Below, piece by piece: positions 63,351 through 64,000 of a stretch of DNA of 64,000 bases. The notes beneath the pieces were generated by a model. That model had not been told where the DNA came from. It ran no database searches and worked only from the letters and a program-made list of their open reading frames with translations. Position 1 is the stretch's first letter; the number at the start of each line of letters is the position of its first letter. Source of the stretch: Anaerolineales bacterium (lineage in GTDB: Bacteria > Chloroflexota > Anaerolineae > Anaerolineales > Villigracilaceae); contig CP129481.1 in assembly GCA_030583905.1 (NCBI GenBank), forward strand, positions 3,130,136 through 3,194,135. Direction: 5' to 3'. A program made the position numbers and the translations under genes.

Positions 63351-64000
63351 CTGGAACTGCTTCCCCTCGACCGTTACCAACCGGATGCAAACCCTGCCTC
63401 CGGTTTTTATTTTTAACTCCATCGGGATCTCCCCGCTTCGCACGTGACGATATGCCTGTGCAGCACTCCGAAAGATCTTCCCATCCCAAGCCGGGTCCAC
63501 CTCCCAGAAATCCACATCAAGCGTCGTCTTCAAACGCACAATGCCATCTTCCAAAATGACCTTGATCTTCTTCGATTTTGAAGCAATCTCACTTTTGATC
63601 CCTGCATCGCGCTCCATCGTAAACACGGACTTGGTCCCCGCCAGCCGCGTACGCGCAGTGTGCACCGCCCGCACGGATTCATCGCAGGTGATGAACCTAC
63701 GTCCATGTTTTGCCGCCGCCAGAGCGGTTGTACCGGAACCGCAGAAAAAGTCCGCTACAAGGTCTCCCTTATTGGATGAAGCCAGAATGATGCGTTCCAG
63801 CAGGGCTTCGGGCTTCTGGGTCGGGTATCCCGTCCGTTCGCTGTGCAAGCGCGCCACCACGGGGAAATACCACCAATCTTCGGGTACTTTGCCGCGCTCC
63901 AGATCAGGGACTTTGCCAAAGCCCGCCTTGCGCGATGATTTGAAGGTATTGACTGTATTCGGGTTATACGGCTCGCGAATATCATCCACATTGAAGACAT
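63339..64000 (-). CDS. DNA methyltransferase (N6/N4 type), 5' part outside window
   Basis: The frame is open to base 64000; about 220 C-terminal residues are visible. They contain the TRD-proximal segment EDWWYFPVVARLHSERTGYPTQKPEALLERIILASSNKGDLVADFFCGSGTTALAAAKHGRRFITCDES, where YPTQKP and DFFCGSGTT (SAM-binding motif I) mark a beta-class N6-adenine or N4-cytosine methyltransferase. Motif IV (DPPY) must lie upstream, outside the window. A restriction partner cannot be judged. The C-terminal ~110 residues are a variable domain (VDFWEVDPAWDGKIFRSAAQAYRHV). Confidence 0.92.
   Translation of the reverse strand, partial: VFNVDDIREPYNPNTVNTFKSSRKAGFGKVPDLERGKVPEDWWYFPVVARLHSERTGYPTQKPEALLERIILASSNKGDLVADFFCGSGTTALAAAKHGRRFITCDESVRAVHTARTRLAGTKSVFTMERDAGIKSEIASKSKKIKVILEDGIVRLKTTLDVDFWEVDPAWDGKIFRSAAQAYRHVRSGEIPMELKIKTGGRVCIRLVTVEGKQFQLYV

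Overview
The window looks like a chromosome segment of a Chloroflexota bacterium, most likely class Anaerolineae. This is inferred from the gene mix: a sufCBD-sufS-sufU operon with a SufR-type regulator, several secreted proteins ending in three Cys-containing SLH repeats, a Tad pilus cluster beside a DegS/NarL-like sensor pair, long-form HPF, and glycogen plus polyphosphate enzymes. No rRNA or other taxonomic marker is present.

Layout. Positions 1-4800: the end of a DUF2200 gene, then accessory island 1, which is AT-rich and holds small hypothetical and membrane genes plus a pentapeptide/TIR-like protein, with two copies of a ~290-bp repeat. 4900-10620 (minus strand): hisS-GNAT-tRNA-His, then ppk2-glgA-malQ (histidyl-tRNA charging, polyphosphate and glycogen). 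10650-12230: a methyltransferase and a PIG-L deacetylase. 12260-18993 (minus): the suf operon, with a Lys/Ala-rich protein, a 46-codon membrane ORF and a Rieske protein. 19256-29182: three large surface proteins with C-terminal SLH triplets; the first is broken by three lesions. 29197-30260: sufR and a sufT-like gene. 30379-39470 (minus): hpf, comF, the Tad pilus genes and a two-component pair. 39505-45283 (minus): an EamA transporter, a GNAT and three GT-C-like membrane proteins. 45516-48190: accessory island 2 (TPR protein plus a TIR/FGE-like protein). 48255-50505 (minus): modB, modA and a PadR regulator. 50548-54729: an AlkZ-like protein and the oxidative pentose phosphate genes pgl-gnd-zwf. 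54827-57478: a small membrane protein with an OmpR-type response regulator and a HAMP kinase. 57483-62231: a large FAD/Fe-S oxidoreductase, a TRIC/UPF0126 protein and a DUF2891 protein. 62404-64000: tRNA-fMet, an OmpR-like regulator with a degenerate receiver, and the 3' part of a DNA methyltransferase.

Main structural observations. (1) The suf operon promoter and the sufR promoter, 10 kb apart, each carry a near-identical 28-bp dyad abutting a consensus -35 box, a strong candidate for the SufR operator. (2) Both accessory islands begin with one dispersed repeat and contain, directly 3' of their genes, copies of a second ~290-bp repeat in the same orientation, suggesting cassette-like mobile units that carry TIR-type proteins. 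(3) Several regulator genes (sufR, padR, the OmpR-type regulator) have a -10 box only 6-7 nt before the start codon, suggesting leaderless transcripts. (4) Palindromic dispersed repeats fill many gaps, including most gaps in the suf operon, and one copy lies in frame inside the FAD oxidoreductase gene.
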